Shown here: positions 1-9,781 of the stretch, piece by piece
Numbering within the stretch: position 1 is the stretch's first letter
Layout of the letters: each line of letters begins with the position of its first letter
DNA from: Ruegeria sp. Ofav3-42
Lineage (GTDB): Bacteria > Pseudomonadota > Alphaproteobacteria > Rhodobacterales > Rhodobacteraceae
Reading direction: 5' to 3'
Assembly (NCBI RefSeq): GCF_022347725.1
Contig: NZ_JAKRGB010000003.1
Span: 124,001-188,000, forward strand
DNA length: 64,000 nucleotides
The notes under the pieces: generated by a model
The model's input: only the letters and a program-made list of their open reading frames with translations
What the model was told of the DNA's origin: nothing
The model's database searches: none
Made by a program: the position numbers and the translations under genes

Positions 1-176
1 GGATCAAACCCATTGCGCCCGGCCAGCGGCGGCGAAGCAGCCAGCCCCAGCAACAGCCCGATGACAAACAGGATCAGAACACAGGACATTGTCCAGCGAT
101 CAATCGTACGCCACCACTTTGGAAGAATCGGTTCACCGCGCTGGTCCTGGACCGCGCCATACACCATCTCAGTCAT
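1..176 (-). CDS. ftsW: FtsW, septal peptidoglycan polymerase (N-terminal part, cut by window edge)
   Basis: The first 58 codons are visible; the rest lies beyond base 1. FtsW is the SEDS-family glycosyltransferase that polymerises septal peptidoglycan with FtsI in the inner membrane. The translated start has a short charged cytoplasmic head containing PILPKWWRTIDRW, followed by a first membrane span (VLILFVIGLLLGLAAS), which is the usual FtsW beginning in Rhodobacteraceae. The ATG at 174-176 is preceded by a GGCGG-type ribosome site 6 bases upstream. Its position downstream of murD on the same strand fits the dcw order, though three unrelated genes lie between. Identification rests on the N-terminus alone. 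Confidence 0.8.
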   Translation of the reverse strand, partial: MTEMVYGAVQDQRGEPILPKWWRTIDRWTMSCVLILFVIGLLLGLAASPPLAGRNGFD

Positions 177-342
177 GAGATACCGCCACTCTCTGCCTCG
201 TTAACGTCCCGTTTTCGGGATCTGATTGAGAGTCTACAGGGATTTTTGCGATTGGGCTAGCGGAATGACAGTTAGGCACGGAATTTGGTGGCCGAAAGCC
301 GCCAGTACGAATGTGGCAGCCATTTTCAGATTTACCGGAGGC

Positions 343-636
343 TTAAGCAACCAGGTCGTAGTGCTTGATCGTTCTGGATTCGACCAGCTCAGCCTCAGCC
401 GGATCAATATGTGGGCTCGTGTAGTCCTCGCCGACAAAGGCTTTTAACTCATCCAAGCTGCTCCAGACCATAACAAAGCTGAACTCGCGAGGCGTTTCCT
501 TGCGTGGAGCCCCGGGTAGAACCTGAACGATACCATCCGTGTTTTGCATCAGGGGAATCGCCGTCTCGTGAAAGAATTTTGAGAATTCGGCCTCTTTACC
601 GGGCCGAACTGTGACTTGGAAAATCCGTATGATCAT
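343..636 (-). CDS. Small ABM (antibiotic biosynthesis monooxygenase-fold) protein
   Basis: A 97-residue protein. The N-terminal beta strand (MIIRIFQVTVRPGKE) and overall length match the ABM ferredoxin-like dimeric alpha/beta barrel family, whose members include quinol monooxygenases, heme-degrading enzymes and many of unknown role. No signal peptide or membrane span is seen, so it is probably cytosolic. The start is supported by a perfect AGGAGG at 645-650, 8 bases before the ATG. It sits alone between ftsW and the divergent flavoprotein gene and shows no link to cell wall synthesis. The substrate is unknown; the fold assignment is moderately secure. Confidence 0.7.
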   Translation of the reverse strand: MIIRIFQVTVRPGKEAEFSKFFHETAIPLMQNTDGIVQVLPGAPRKETPREFSFVMVWSSLDELKAFVGEDYTSPHIDPAEAELVESRTIKHYDLVA

Positions 637-770
637 CTGGGCGTCCTCCTATGCAACGGGCACGACTGGGTTTCTTACTACGTAAAAGTCTAACATAAGA
701 CCTCCTCAATCCTTCACACCGACATTCGCTTCCACTTGATATCTCCGCCATTTCCCGCCATGCGCTGCGC

Positions 771-1952
771 ATGACCTATGACACGATCATCTTAGGTGCC
801 GGCGCGGCCGGTATGATGTGCGCCACGCATTGCGGAGGGCGGGTGCTGGTGATCGACCACGCCAAAGCCGCAGGAGAGAAAATCCGCATCTCGGGCGGTG
901 GGCGCTGCAATTTTACCAACATGTATGCGGCACCCGAAAATTTCCTGTCGCAGAACCCGCATTTCTGCAAATCGGCACTGGCGCGTTACACGCAGTGGGA
1001 TTTCGTTGATCTTGTCGGACGCCACGGGATCGCGTGGCATGAGAAAACCCTGGGACAGCTGTTCTGTGACGGGTCCTCGAAGCAGATCATTCAGATGCTG
1101 CTGGACGAGATGGAGCGCGTCGGGTCAGACTTGTGGGTGCGAACCGAGCTGAAAGACCTGCGCAAAACTGACGCGGGGTTTGCGCTGGAAGTTGAACGTG
1201 AGGGGCAGCGCCTGAAACTGACCTGCGCCAAACTCGTGCTGGCCACAGGCGGCAAATCCATTCCCAAGATGGGCGCGACCGGACTGGCCTATGATATCGC
1301 AAAGCAATTCGGGCTGCGCTTGACTGAAACGCGGGCCGCGCTGGTGCCATTCACCTTTTCGAACGGACAGTTCAAAGACCTTTCCGGAGTTTCCCTGCCT
1401 GCACGGCTGTCAAATGACAAGACCAGCTTTGACGAAGCCTTGTTGTTCACCCATCGCGGCCTCAGCGGGCCATCAGTCCTACAGCTGTCTTCTTACTGGC
1501 GGGAAGGTGAGACGATCCGAGTCAACCTGATCCCTGAACTGCCCTTGTTCGACGTGCTGCGAGATCAGCGGCAAAGTGGCGGGCGCAAAGCGCTGACAAC
1601 TGAACTTGCACGCCATATTCCGGCAAGGCTGGTGGAATACCTGAGCAAACACCTCCCAATGCAGGGCAATCTGGCCGATCAGTCTGACACCGCGCTGACG
1701 GACCTGATTACCGCCCTATCGAACTGGCAGCTGACACCGTCAGGCACCGAAGGCTATCGCACCGCTGAGGTTACATTGGGCGGGATCGACACCGATGACC
1801 TGTCGTCCAAAACAATGGAGGCCAGGGATGTCCCCGGCCTCTTTGCGATTGGCGAAGCGGTGGATGTCACCGGCTGGTTAGGCGGCTACAATTTCCAGTG
1901 GGCGTGGTCTTCGGGCCACGCCGCAGGGATTGCAATCGCCGGGCAGAGTTAG
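771..1952 (+). CDS. NAD(P)/FAD-dependent oxidoreductase, BaiN/HI0933 (YhiN) family
   Basis: A 393-residue flavoprotein. The FAD-binding Rossmann motif GAGAAG is at residues 9-14, and the family signature SGGGRCNFTN at 41-50. A C-terminal GEAVDVTGWLGGYN segment near residue 365 closes the FAD site. Members of this family are widespread soluble flavin oxidoreductases; one homologue (BaiN) acts in bile acid metabolism, but the usual substrate is unknown. The gene runs against the dcw cluster and its stop codon overlaps that of the convergent lipoprotein gene by three bases. It is the only plus-strand gene between the cluster's murD and ftsW. Family call secure, function open. Confidence 0.85.
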   Translation: MTYDTIILGAGAAGMMCATHCGGRVLVIDHAKAAGEKIRISGGGRCNFTNMYAAPENFLSQNPHFCKSALARYTQWDFVDLVGRHGIAWHEKTLGQLFCDGSSKQIIQMLLDEMERVGSDLWVRTELKDLRKTDAGFALEVEREGQRLKLTCAKLVLATGGKSIPKMGATGLAYDIAKQFGLRLTETRAALVPFTFSNGQFKDLSGVSLPARLSNDKTSFDEALLFTHRGLSGPSVLQLSSYWREGETIRVNLIPELPLFDVLRDQRQSGGRKALTTELARHIPARLVEYLSKHLPMQGNLADQSDTALTDLITALSNWQLTPSGTEGYRTAEVTLGGIDTDDLSSKTMEARDVPGLFAIGEAVDVTGWLGGYNFQWAWSSGHAAGIAIAGQS

Positions 1953-2323
1953 CCGACGACGTTGTAACCACGACCACGCATACAGTTGCGCACGATCACT
2001 TCCTGGTTCTGGGTGTTTTGCAGCGCGCTGGCTCCGGCACCGATCAGCGCACCGGCGGCTGCGGTACGTCCCAGATCGCTTGCGCTGTCGTCGATAATGG
2101 CTTTGGTTCCCGCAGCACCAACAGCACCGATGGCTGCAGCACCTGCCGTTCTGCTGTTCAAAGTTGGCTGCGACCTTGCCAGAGCCTGACACTGTGCCAG
2201 ATCCGCATTGTAGTTCGGGCTCACCGGGCCGTCGATGACCGGTTGATAGTTCGCACCGACATTCGTGCATGCACCCACAACCAGAATGGCGGGCAAGATC
2301 AGAGAAAGTTTACGGTATGGCAT
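1949..2323 (-). CDS. Glycine-zipper lipoprotein
   Basis: A 124-residue predicted lipoprotein. The start at 2321-2323 is chosen because GAGG lies 8 bases upstream; an ATG two codons earlier would sit too close to it. The N-terminus is a lipoprotein signal with lipobox LVVGAC, so Cys18 or so would be acylated. The middle is glycine/alanine-rich with GxxxG-like repeats (AAAIGAVGAAG and AGALIGAGAS), typical of glycine-zipper membrane-inserting segments. A C-terminal NCMRGRGYNVVG tail is common in such Rhodobacteraceae proteins. It probably resides in the outer membrane or periplasm. Function unknown. Its stop codon overlaps the stop of the convergent flavoprotein gene. Confidence 0.7.
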   Translation of the reverse strand: MPYRKLSLILPAILVVGACTNVGANYQPVIDGPVSPNYNADLAQCQALARSQPTLNSRTAGAAAIGAVGAAGTKAIIDDSASDLGRTAAAGALIGAGASALQNTQNQEVIVRNCMRGRGYNVVG

Positions 2324-2428
2324 AGTCATGACCTCGTGTTGAATTTGCAGGCAAGCAAAACCAATTAACATGGCGCGTCAAGCTGATAGCACCTCAGCTT
2401 CGTTCAACCGGCGGTCTATTGCAAACGG

Positions 2429-3829
2429 CTATTTCGGCAGCCTTTGCCGGACCTGCGCCACAAAATCCTCGCCACGCTGTTCGAAATTGTCATACTGGTC
2501 GAAACTGGCGGCCGCCGGGGCAAGCAGAACGGTCTCGCCGGGCTTTGCGTCGTTCATAGCTTGCTCGACGGCTTCGGACATTGTGGTGCACACCTGCGCG
2601 TCTGCCTCAAGCTGCATGGCGAAGTTCGCTGCCTCACGGCCTATGACATAAGCTTTGATGACCTGATCCGCTGCGCCGTTCAGGGCCGCCAGCCCGCCCT
2701 CCTTTTCAAGCCCGCCACAGATCCAGCGGATTTGCTTGAATGCACTCAAGGCTTTGAGGGCACTGTCGACATTTGTCGCCTTGGAGTCATTCACGTAGGT
2801 GACGCCGTCCGCCTCAGCTATGATCTGGCTGCGATGCGGCAAGCCCGGATAGTTGTGCAGCGCGCTTTCGATCACACGTGGAGCCAACCCCAGCGCGCGG
2901 CAGGCGGCGTAAGCGGCGCAGGCGTTCTGATGATTATGCGCCCCCGGCAGACCCTTGATCCCACGCAGGTCAATCGATCCGGCCTGCCGCCCCTTTCGGT
3001 ATTCCGACAGGAACCCCTTGCGCGCAAAGACCTGCCATCCGAGGCCAGTCAATTTGCGTGCAACCGAAACGCGGATCACCCGATCATCGGCGGGGCCTTC
3101 TGCCAATTGGCCGGCCAAAAACGCGCCTTCTTTCTCGTCGATGCCAATCACGGCCCGATCCGGTCCACCTTCGGCAAACAACCGGCGCTTGGCCGCAAAA
3201 TAGCCACCCATACCGCCATGGCGGTCCAGGTGGTCGGGCGAGAGGTTGGTGAACACCGCCACATCCGGTGTCAGCGCCCGGGCCAGTTCTGTTTGATAAC
3301 TGGACAGCTCCAGCACCACGACCGATCCGTCGCCGCCCGGATCGATATCCAGCACTCCGCGGCCGATATTGCCTGCCAGTTGAGCCTCACGCCCGGCCTC
3401 GGTCAGGATGTGATGGATTAGCGCCGCCGTGGTCGATTTACCGTTCGAGCCGGTGACCGCGATCACGCGCGGCGGCGTATCATAGTTGTTCCACTCAGGC
3501 CCTGCAAACGAGCGGAAGAACAGACCGATATCGTTATCGATCGGGATTCCGGCCTCAAGCGCGGCCACCACGACCGGGTTCGGATCGGGATAAAGATGCG
3601 GAATACCCGGCGAGACGATCAAGGAGGCGGTATCATCAAATGCTCCATGACGGCGCAGATCGGCGCAGGTGAACTCCTCTGCCTCGGCCCTTTCGCGCGC
3701 AGCAGGGTTGTCATCCCAGCACACCGGCTCGGCTCCACCCGCCTGCAGCGCACGCGCCGTGGCCAGCCCCGACCGGCCAAGCCCCAGAACCGCAACCTTC
3801 TGCCCTGAAAACCCTTTGACCGGGATCAT
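2429..3829 (-). CDS. murD: UDP-N-acetylmuramoylalanine--D-glutamate ligase MurD
   Basis: MurD adds D-glutamate to UDP-MurNAc-L-Ala in the cytoplasm. The 466-residue protein has the N-terminal UMP-binding Rossmann segment ([10 protein letters not shown]), the ATP-binding motif TGSNGKST at about residues 126-133, and a C-terminal ligase domain with [19 protein letters not shown], the hallmark MurD end. The start at 3829 (MIPVKGFSG) is preferred over an upstream in-frame ATG because it begins right at the conserved fold and has the usual MurD length. It lies 150 bases downstream of mraY, separated from it by an intrinsic terminator, so it may depend on readthrough or its own promoter. Confidence 0.95.
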   Translation of the reverse strand: MIPVKGFSGQKVAVLGLGRSGLATARALQAGGAEPVCWDDNPAARERAEAEEFTCADLRRHGAFDDTASLIVSPGIPHLYPDPNPVVVAALEAGIPIDNDIGLFFRSFAGPEWNNYDTPPRVIAVTGSNGKSTTAALIHHILTEAGREAQLAGNIGRGVLDIDPGGDGSVVVLELSSYQTELARALTPDVAVFTNLSPDHLDRHGGMGGYFAAKRRLFAEGGPDRAVIGIDEKEGAFLAGQLAEGPADDRVIRVSVARKLTGLGWQVFARKGFLSEYRKGRQAGSIDLRGIKGLPGAHNHQNACAAYAACRALGLAPRVIESALHNYPGLPHRSQIIAEADGVTYVNDSKATNVDSALKALSAFKQIRWICGGLEKEGGLAALNGAADQVIKAYVIGREAANFAMQLEADAQVCTTMSEAVEQAMNDAKPGETVLLAPAAASFDQYDNFEQRGEDFVAQVRQRLPK

Positions 3830-3900
3830 ACTGCCCACCCTTTTTTGACTTTGAATTGGCCGCCACACTGCACCGAAGAATTCCCGGATGGCAAGGGCGG

Positions 3901-3926
3901 CAAAAAGCTCGCGCGACAGCGCGAGC
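3901..3926 (-). terminator. Intrinsic terminator between mraY and murD
   Basis: On the minus strand an 8-bp perfect GC-rich stem (3919-3926 with 3907-3914, tetraloop TGTC) is followed at once by five T residues (3902-3906 read in reverse). This is a textbook rho-independent signal lying 50 bases past the mraY stop, inside a cluster normally cotranscribed. A second small hairpin (3948-3952 with 3956-3960) sits just upstream of it. The signal would reduce or separate murD transcription. Confidence 0.7.
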
Positions 3927-3979
3927 CCGGCCCAACAGGTGGCAGGTGGACCGCAGGTCCGCCGAACCTGGCGGGAGCG

Positions 3980-5062
3980 TTACCGGACTTTCAGCGTCGC
4001 CAGACCGATCATCGCCAGGATCAGGGAAATGATCCAGAATCGGATCACGATCGTTGGTTCAGCCCAGCCCTTTTTCTCATAGTGGTGATGGATCGGCGCC
4101 ATCAGGAACACACGGCGCCCAGTGCGCTTGAAGTAAAGCACTTGGATAATAACACTCAGCGCTTCGACCACAAACAACCCACCGACGACGGCCAGCACCA
4201 GTTCGTGCTTGGTCGCAACTGCGATTGCGCCCAAGGCACCGCCCAGCGCCAGCGATCCGGTGTCACCCATGAACACCGCCGCGGGCGGAGCATTGTACCA
4301 AAGGAACCCGAGACCCGCGCCGAACAGTGCCGAAGTAAAGATGAATATCTCTCCGGTTCCTGGCACATAATGCACGTCCAGATATTCGGTAAAGTCGACC
4401 CGCCCCACCGCATAGGCAATCACGCCCAGCGTCGAGGCCGCGATCATCGCCGGCATAATGGCCAGACCGTCCAGACCATCCGTCAAGTTCACCGCATTGG
4501 CCGCCCCGACGATCACAACAATCGAGAACGGTATATAAAAGATCCCGAGATTGATCAGTGTATCCTTGAAGATCGGCAGCGCCAGTTGGTTCTGCAGCCC
4601 TTCGGGGTGGTGCAACGTGGCCCACAACGCTGCCAGAACAGCAATGATGACCCCCAGCGCCATCCGCATTTTGCCCGAAACACCCTTGGTGTTCTGTTTT
4701 GAGACCTTGGCATAGTCATCCGCGAACCCGATCGCAGCGTAGGCCAGCGTCACGAACAGAACCATCCAGACATAGGGATTGTCCCATCGCGCCCAGACCA
4801 GGGTCGATGTTACAAGCGCGCCCACGATCAGCAATCCGCCCATGGTGGGCGTTCCGGCCTTTGAGAAGTGTCCCTCGGGGCCGTCATCCCGGATCGGCTG
4901 ACCCTTGCCCTGCTTTTTCCGAAGCACGTTGATCAGCGGCTTGCCAAAGAGAAAACCGAATATCAGCGCGGTCAGAAAGGCGCCGCCTGCGCGGAACGTA
5001 ATATAGCGGAAGAGGTTGAAAAAATCCCCTCCGTCCGACAGGGCGGTCAACCAATAGAGCAT
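3980..5062 (-). CDS. mraY: Phospho-N-acetylmuramoyl-pentapeptide-transferase MraY
   Basis: MraY transfers phospho-MurNAc-pentapeptide to undecaprenyl phosphate, making lipid I at the inner membrane. The 360-residue length is standard and the protein is almost wholly hydrophobic, with about ten membrane spans. Active-site motifs are intact: adjacent aspartates in GFADDYAK (residues 115-116), NLTDGLDGL at 192-200, and MGDTGS at 265-270. The C-terminus carries [11 protein letters not shown], the usual histidine loop. It starts 36 bases after the murF stop and ends 50 bases before a terminator hairpin. Confidence 0.97.
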   Translation of the reverse strand: MLYWLTALSDGGDFFNLFRYITFRAGGAFLTALIFGFLFGKPLINVLRKKQGKGQPIRDDGPEGHFSKAGTPTMGGLLIVGALVTSTLVWARWDNPYVWMVLFVTLAYAAIGFADDYAKVSKQNTKGVSGKMRMALGVIIAVLAALWATLHHPEGLQNQLALPIFKDTLINLGIFYIPFSIVVIVGAANAVNLTDGLDGLAIMPAMIAASTLGVIAYAVGRVDFTEYLDVHYVPGTGEIFIFTSALFGAGLGFLWYNAPPAAVFMGDTGSLALGGALGAIAVATKHELVLAVVGGLFVVEALSVIIQVLYFKRTGRRVFLMAPIHHHYEKKGWAEPTIVIRFWIISLILAMIGLATLKVR

Positions 5063-5098
5063 TACAAAACCTTTCTTACACAGAGGTCGCGGGCGCGG

Positions 5099-6493
5099 TC
5101 ATCGATCAAGCGCGCCCCCTTGCCCCATTTTGCGCAAACCGTCAACAATCAGTGCCAGCGCCATGCTCAGAGATCCCTTTGCCAGCACTGTATCGCCCGC
5201 CTGAACCAACTTCGTCAGATGTTCGACCATCTCGGCGCTGGTCTCGGACCACAGCCCACGTTTTTTAGACGGAAGCGCGTCGTGCAGCGCCTTCATCAAC
5301 GGACCGACGCAATGCACCTGATCGACATGCTGCATAGCTGGAACACCGGCTATCGCTGCGTGCATGGCGATTTCATTTGCCCCCAACTCTTTCATATCGC
5401 CCAGAAATGCGATGCGGCGCGAACCCTGTGCGGCCGCCAAAACATCCAGAGCAGCCTCCATCGAGGTTGGGTTCGCATTATAGCTGTCGTCCAGCAATTC
5501 GATCTGACCGCCATCTGCCAAGGCGATCTTCTCGCGCACACCGCGCCCCTTGACCGGCGACCATCCGCCGAGGCTGGCGATTGCCTTGTCCAGATCAACG
5601 CCCAACTCGACGCAGGCCGCCAAAGCACCCAATGCATTCATGGCGAAATGAGTCCCCGCGGACTGCACATCAAACGAGATCGGTTTTCCTGCAATTGACG
5701 CCGTCGCATGCACCGAGTCGGCGTCTTGGACCACGCTGGTCAGCGTGAAATCCGCTGCATTGTGGCCAAACTCGATCGGCTTTGCACCGAGCTTCTTTGC
5801 GCAGGTCCGCAGGATATCTGCGTGTTCGATGTCTGCATTGACAATGGCCGCACCGCCTTGCGCCAATCCGTCAAAGATCGCCGCTTTCTCATGCGCGATA
5901 TCCGCGACCGAGTCGAAGGCTTCGAGGTGCACCGCCGCCACCGTTGTTACAAGCGCCACGTGCGGTCTGGCCTGAATTGCCAGCGGACCGATCTCTCCGG
6001 GATGGTTCATACCGATTTCGATCACTGCAAATTCGGTGTCGCCAGGCATCCGGGCAAGCGTCAGCGGCACGCCCCAATGATTGTTGTAACTGGCGACGCT
6101 GGCGTGGGTTTTACCTTGCGTCTCCAGAATGGTCGCCAGCATTTCTTTGGTCGATGTCTTGCCGACACTGCCAGTCACGCCAACCACCCGAGCGCCGGTT
6201 CTGGCCCGAGCGGCATGACCGAGCGCCTCAAGCCCCGTTTGCACGTTTTCGACAATCAGCAAAGGCGCATCCTCGGGCACACCTTCAGGAATTCGGGACA
6301 CCAAAGCCGCCCCTGCCCCTTTTTTCAGAGCCTGCGCCACGAAATCGTGCCCGTCCCGCGCAGCCTTGAGCGCGACGAACAAGTCGCCCGGCTGAATGGT
6401 TCGGGTGTCAATCGAGACACCATTGGCTACCCAATCGGTGGTAGCGCGTCCACCGGTGGCTTCGGCGGCCTCAGCTGCAGTCCAGAGCGTCAT
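5099..6493 (-). CDS. murF: UDP-MurNAc-tripeptide--D-alanyl-D-alanine ligase MurF
   Basis: MurF adds D-Ala-D-Ala to the UDP-MurNAc tripeptide, the last cytoplasmic step of precursor synthesis. The 464-residue protein has the three-domain Mur ligase layout: N-terminal substrate domain, central ATPase with GSVGKTST at residues 108-115, and a C-terminal domain with the DDSYNANPTSM loop that binds substrate and Mg/ATP. Its start codon overlaps the murE stop by four bases (ATGA), indicating translational coupling. Confidence 0.96.
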   Translation of the reverse strand: MTLWTAAEAAEATGGRATTDWVANGVSIDTRTIQPGDLFVALKAARDGHDFVAQALKKGAGAALVSRIPEGVPEDAPLLIVENVQTGLEALGHAARARTGARVVGVTGSVGKTSTKEMLATILETQGKTHASVASYNNHWGVPLTLARMPGDTEFAVIEIGMNHPGEIGPLAIQARPHVALVTTVAAVHLEAFDSVADIAHEKAAIFDGLAQGGAAIVNADIEHADILRTCAKKLGAKPIEFGHNAADFTLTSVVQDADSVHATASIAGKPISFDVQSAGTHFAMNALGALAACVELGVDLDKAIASLGGWSPVKGRGVREKIALADGGQIELLDDSYNANPTSMEAALDVLAAAQGSRRIAFLGDMKELGANEIAMHAAIAGVPAMQHVDQVHCVGPLMKALHDALPSKKRGLWSETSAEMVEHLTKLVQAGDTVLAKGSLSMALALIVDGLRKMGQGGALDR

Positions 6494-7971
6494 GCGACCC
6501 TCCCATCCAGAGCCGCCACGCTGATGCTGGCTTGTTCGACATCATCAAAGGGAAGCACCTGATCGCCGACGATCTGGCCAGTTTCATGTCCTTTACCTGC
6601 GATTAGCAGTGCGTCCCCCGGCTGCAGGGCGTCAATACCGCGCAGGATCGCCTCGGCCCGATCGCCGACTTCCGTCGCGCCCGGCGCGCCTTCCATCACT
6701 GCGGCACGGATCGTCGCCGGGTCTTCGCTGCGGGGGTTGTCGTCGGTTACAAAGACCACATCGGCATGATCGGCGGCAGCTTGGCCCATCAGCGGGCGCT
6801 TGGTGGCATCGCGGTCCCCGCCCGCCCCAACGATTGCAATCAGGCGACCCATCACGTGCGGTCTGAGCGCCTTGAGCGCTGTGGCCACCGCGTCGGGTGT
6901 ATGGGCATAATCCACGAATACCGCCGCGCCATTTTCGCGAGTTGCGGCCAATTGCATACGCCCCCGAACGGTTGTCAGGTGCGGCAGGGTTTCGAATACG
7001 CGTTCTGGTTCCTCACCAGCCGCGATTACCAGACCGCACGCCAGCAGGATGTTCTCGGCCTGAAAGCCACCGATCAGGTTCAGACGGGTTTGGAACACCT
7101 TGCCCTGCCAGGAAAACCGAAGGTCCTGACCCGTTGCATCAAAGCGCTGGTTGAGAAGGCAGAGGTCTGCATCCGCAAGCCCTACGGACAGAACCTTCTG
7201 TCCCCGCGCTCGGGCAAGGCTGCAAATCTCTTCCCCCTTGGGGTCACTCATGTTGACTACGGCTGTGCCGTCCTGCGGTAGAACCCGATCGAACAGGCCT
7301 GCCTTGGCGTCGAAGTACGCCTCGAATGTCTCGTGGTAGTCCAGATGGTCCTGCGTGAAGTTCGAAAATCCGGCGGCCACAAGATGCACACCATCCAGAC
7401 GGCGTTGTTCGAGGCCGTGCGATGATGCCTCCATCGCCGCGTGGGTCACCCCGTTTTCGGCGGCTTCGGACAAACAGCGATGCAGGGTAATCGGCTCGGG
7501 CGTGGTGTGGGCCAGCGGGGCGGTCCAAGCACCCTCGACACCAGTTGTACCCAGGTTGACAGCGGAGTGGCCAAGTTCAGTCCAGATCTGACGCACAAAG
7601 GTGGCTACGGATGTTTTACCGTTGGTGCCAGTAACCGCGACGATGGTCTTAGGCTGCGCGCCGAACCACAGCGCGGCGCAGCCCGCCAACGCCTGACGGG
7701 GGTCCTCGACCACGATCAGCGCGGCATCCGACCCCGCCAGTTCGTCCGAGGCAATCTCGGCCCCTTCGGCATCCGTCAGGATCGCAGCAGCGCCCATGCG
7801 CAGGGCAAATTGAATGAATTCACCGCCATGAACGCGCGTGCCGGGAAGTGCCGCAAACAGGTAACCGTCCTTGACCTCTCGGCTATCGGCGGCCAACCCG
7901 GTGATATCGGGATTAAAGCCACCTCGCGCGGTCAGGGCCAGTTGGCTCAGTTTCTTTGTCCTTGTGCCCAT
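6490..7971 (-). CDS. murE: UDP-MurNAc-Ala-Glu--2,6-diaminopimelate ligase MurE
   Basis: MurE adds the third stem-peptide residue. The ATP-binding motif TGTNGKTS is at residues 114-121. The DNPRSEDP motif near residue 405-413 is the specificity signature for meso-diaminopimelate rather than lysine, as expected for a Gram-negative. Length 493 is normal. The gene begins 22 bases after the ftsI stop and overlaps murF by four bases. Confidence 0.96.
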   Translation of the reverse strand: MGTRTKKLSQLALTARGGFNPDITGLAADSREVKDGYLFAALPGTRVHGGEFIQFALRMGAAAILTDAEGAEIASDELAGSDAALIVVEDPRQALAGCAALWFGAQPKTIVAVTGTNGKTSVATFVRQIWTELGHSAVNLGTTGVEGAWTAPLAHTTPEPITLHRCLSEAAENGVTHAAMEASSHGLEQRRLDGVHLVAAGFSNFTQDHLDYHETFEAYFDAKAGLFDRVLPQDGTAVVNMSDPKGEEICSLARARGQKVLSVGLADADLCLLNQRFDATGQDLRFSWQGKVFQTRLNLIGGFQAENILLACGLVIAAGEEPERVFETLPHLTTVRGRMQLAATRENGAAVFVDYAHTPDAVATALKALRPHVMGRLIAIVGAGGDRDATKRPLMGQAAADHADVVFVTDDNPRSEDPATIRAAVMEGAPGATEVGDRAEAILRGIDALQPGDALLIAGKGHETGQIVGDQVLPFDDVEQASISVAALDGRVA

Positions 7972-7993
7972 GACCCACCTCTTGCCGGACAGC

Positions 7994-9781
7994 CTAATTT
8001 GAGGTCAGGGTTATAGCAGCGCGCGCATCAGGCTCAAGCCGGGGACGCAGACCCAGCAAGGGAGCGATGCGACCGATCAGTTCCGCAGCGACAGGAACAG
8101 CTGTCCAGCCTGCCGTACGCCGCTTTTCGCCATAAGCAACAATGGACGGCTCGTCCAAAGTCACGATCAGAACGTACTTGGGGTCATAGGCGGGAAACAG
8201 CGTAGCGAAGGTCGCGATCACCTTGTCATCGTAGTAGCCGCCGCGCGGTTTGGGTTTGTCTGCCGTGCCGGTCTTGCCCGCGACATCATAACCCTTCACG
8301 TCGCCGAAGCTGGCGGTGCCATCGGTCACCACACGGCGCAGCATGTTCTGCGCTTGCGTCGCAGCACTTTCCGACATCACGCGCGGACCGTATTGCGCCC
8401 CATTCTTGCGCAGGATCGTCGGGCTGACGTAATGCCCACCATTGGCAATTGCCGCGTACCCAGCGGCCAGATGCATTGGACTGGTCGACAGACCATGACC
8501 ATAGGAAATCGTAACGGTGCTCAGCTCGCCCCATTTCTTCGGCTTGAGCGGCTCGCCACCCTTGGCTTCGACAATCTCGAACGGAGTGGGATCGAACATA
8601 CCCAAAGATTCCAGGAAATCCTGCTGCCGTTGCGCGCCGATCTGCAATGCCAAACGACCCGTGCCCCGGTTCGAGCTGTGAACGATCACATCCGAAACGC
8701 TGATCTTACCGTAGTTCTTGCCGTTGAACTCACCGATGGGAAAACGGCCAATCTTCATCGGCCCCGACGTGTCGATGATGGTGTTCGAGTTCACCAGACC
8801 CAACTGAACCGCCTGTGCGGCCGTAAAAATCTTGAACACGGAGCCAAGCTCGTAGACGCCCTGCACATAGCGGTTGAACAACGGGCTGTCCGAGGGGTCA
8901 AAGCCCGAGGTCGGCGGACGCGGGCGGTCATTCGGGTCAAAGGACGGCAGTGACGCCGCCGAGATCACCTCACCCGTATGCGCGTTCATCAGAATAGCCG
9001 AGGCGCCCTTGGCGTTCATGATCTTCATGCCGCCAAACAGCACCTGCTCGACCGCCGCCTGAATCGTCAGGTCCAGCGAAAGCTGCAGGGGTTTGTTACC
9101 GTTGGCGGGATCGCGCAGGTAATCGTCGAACTGCTTTTCCACACCCGCCACGCCGATAACCTCGGCAGCGCTGACGCCCTCGCGCCCGAAACTCGAACCA
9201 CCCAGAATATGTGCGGCCAGACGGCCATTCGGATACAGCCGCATCTCACGCGGACCAAACAGAATACCGGGATCGCCGATATCGTGCACGGCTTGCTTTT
9301 GCTCAGGCGAGATGCGTTTTTTGATCCAAAGAAACTTGCGATTGCCGGTGAAGTCCTTGACCAGACGCTCTTTTTCCAGATCAGGGAAGATTGCCACAAG
9401 CTGATCGGCCGCAGCGACCGGGTCGATCATCAGCGGTGGTTGAGCGTACACCGAGTAGGTGTCTAAATTGGTGGCCAGAATGCGCCCCTCGCGGTCGACG
9501 ATGTTGGCGCGCTGCATGGCAATCGCGGCACCGGAGGCTGAGGCCAGAGGCTCCTGCGCTTCGGACGTGGCCAGCATTCCCATTCGAAAGCCGACCACCG
9601 AGAACGCGCAGAAAAAGAACAAACCCAACACCAGCAAGCGACCTTCGGCGCGGGCACGGGCCCGGTCCTTCATGTCTTCGTGGCGCTGGCGGATATTTTC
9701 TCGCTCAATCGCTTTTGGGTTTTCACCGCGGGCGCGGGCATCAAGGATCCGGGCAAGCGGGCGAAGAGGCGTCCGGGTCAT
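7994..9781 (-). CDS. ftsI: Penicillin-binding protein FtsI (PBP3), septal transpeptidase
   Basis: FtsI cross-links septal peptidoglycan as partner of FtsW. The 595-residue protein has a basic cytoplasmic head, one membrane anchor near residues 48-66 (LLVLGLFFFCAF), a PBP dimerisation region, and a transpeptidase domain with all three penicilloyl-serine motifs: SVFK at 314-317, SSN at 369-371 and KTG at 503-505. Its start overlaps the ftsL stop (ATGA). The head of about 47 residues, rich in Arg and Glu, is longer than in enteric FtsI. Confidence 0.95.
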   Translation of the reverse strand: MTRTPLRPLARILDARARGENPKAIERENIRQRHEDMKDRARARAEGRLLVLGLFFFCAFSVVGFRMGMLATSEAQEPLASASGAAIAMQRANIVDREGRILATNLDTYSVYAQPPLMIDPVAAADQLVAIFPDLEKERLVKDFTGNRKFLWIKKRISPEQKQAVHDIGDPGILFGPREMRLYPNGRLAAHILGGSSFGREGVSAAEVIGVAGVEKQFDDYLRDPANGNKPLQLSLDLTIQAAVEQVLFGGMKIMNAKGASAILMNAHTGEVISAASLPSFDPNDRPRPPTSGFDPSDSPLFNRYVQGVYELGSVFKIFTAAQAVQLGLVNSNTIIDTSGPMKIGRFPIGEFNGKNYGKISVSDVIVHSSNRGTGRLALQIGAQRQQDFLESLGMFDPTPFEIVEAKGGEPLKPKKWGELSTVTISYGHGLSTSPMHLAAGYAAIANGGHYVSPTILRKNGAQYGPRVMSESAATQAQNMLRRVVTDGTASFGDVKGYDVAGKTGTADKPKPRGGYYDDKVIATFATLFPAYDPKYVLIVTLDEPSIVAYGEKRRTAGWTAVPVAAELIGRIAPLLGLRPRLEPDARAAITLTSN

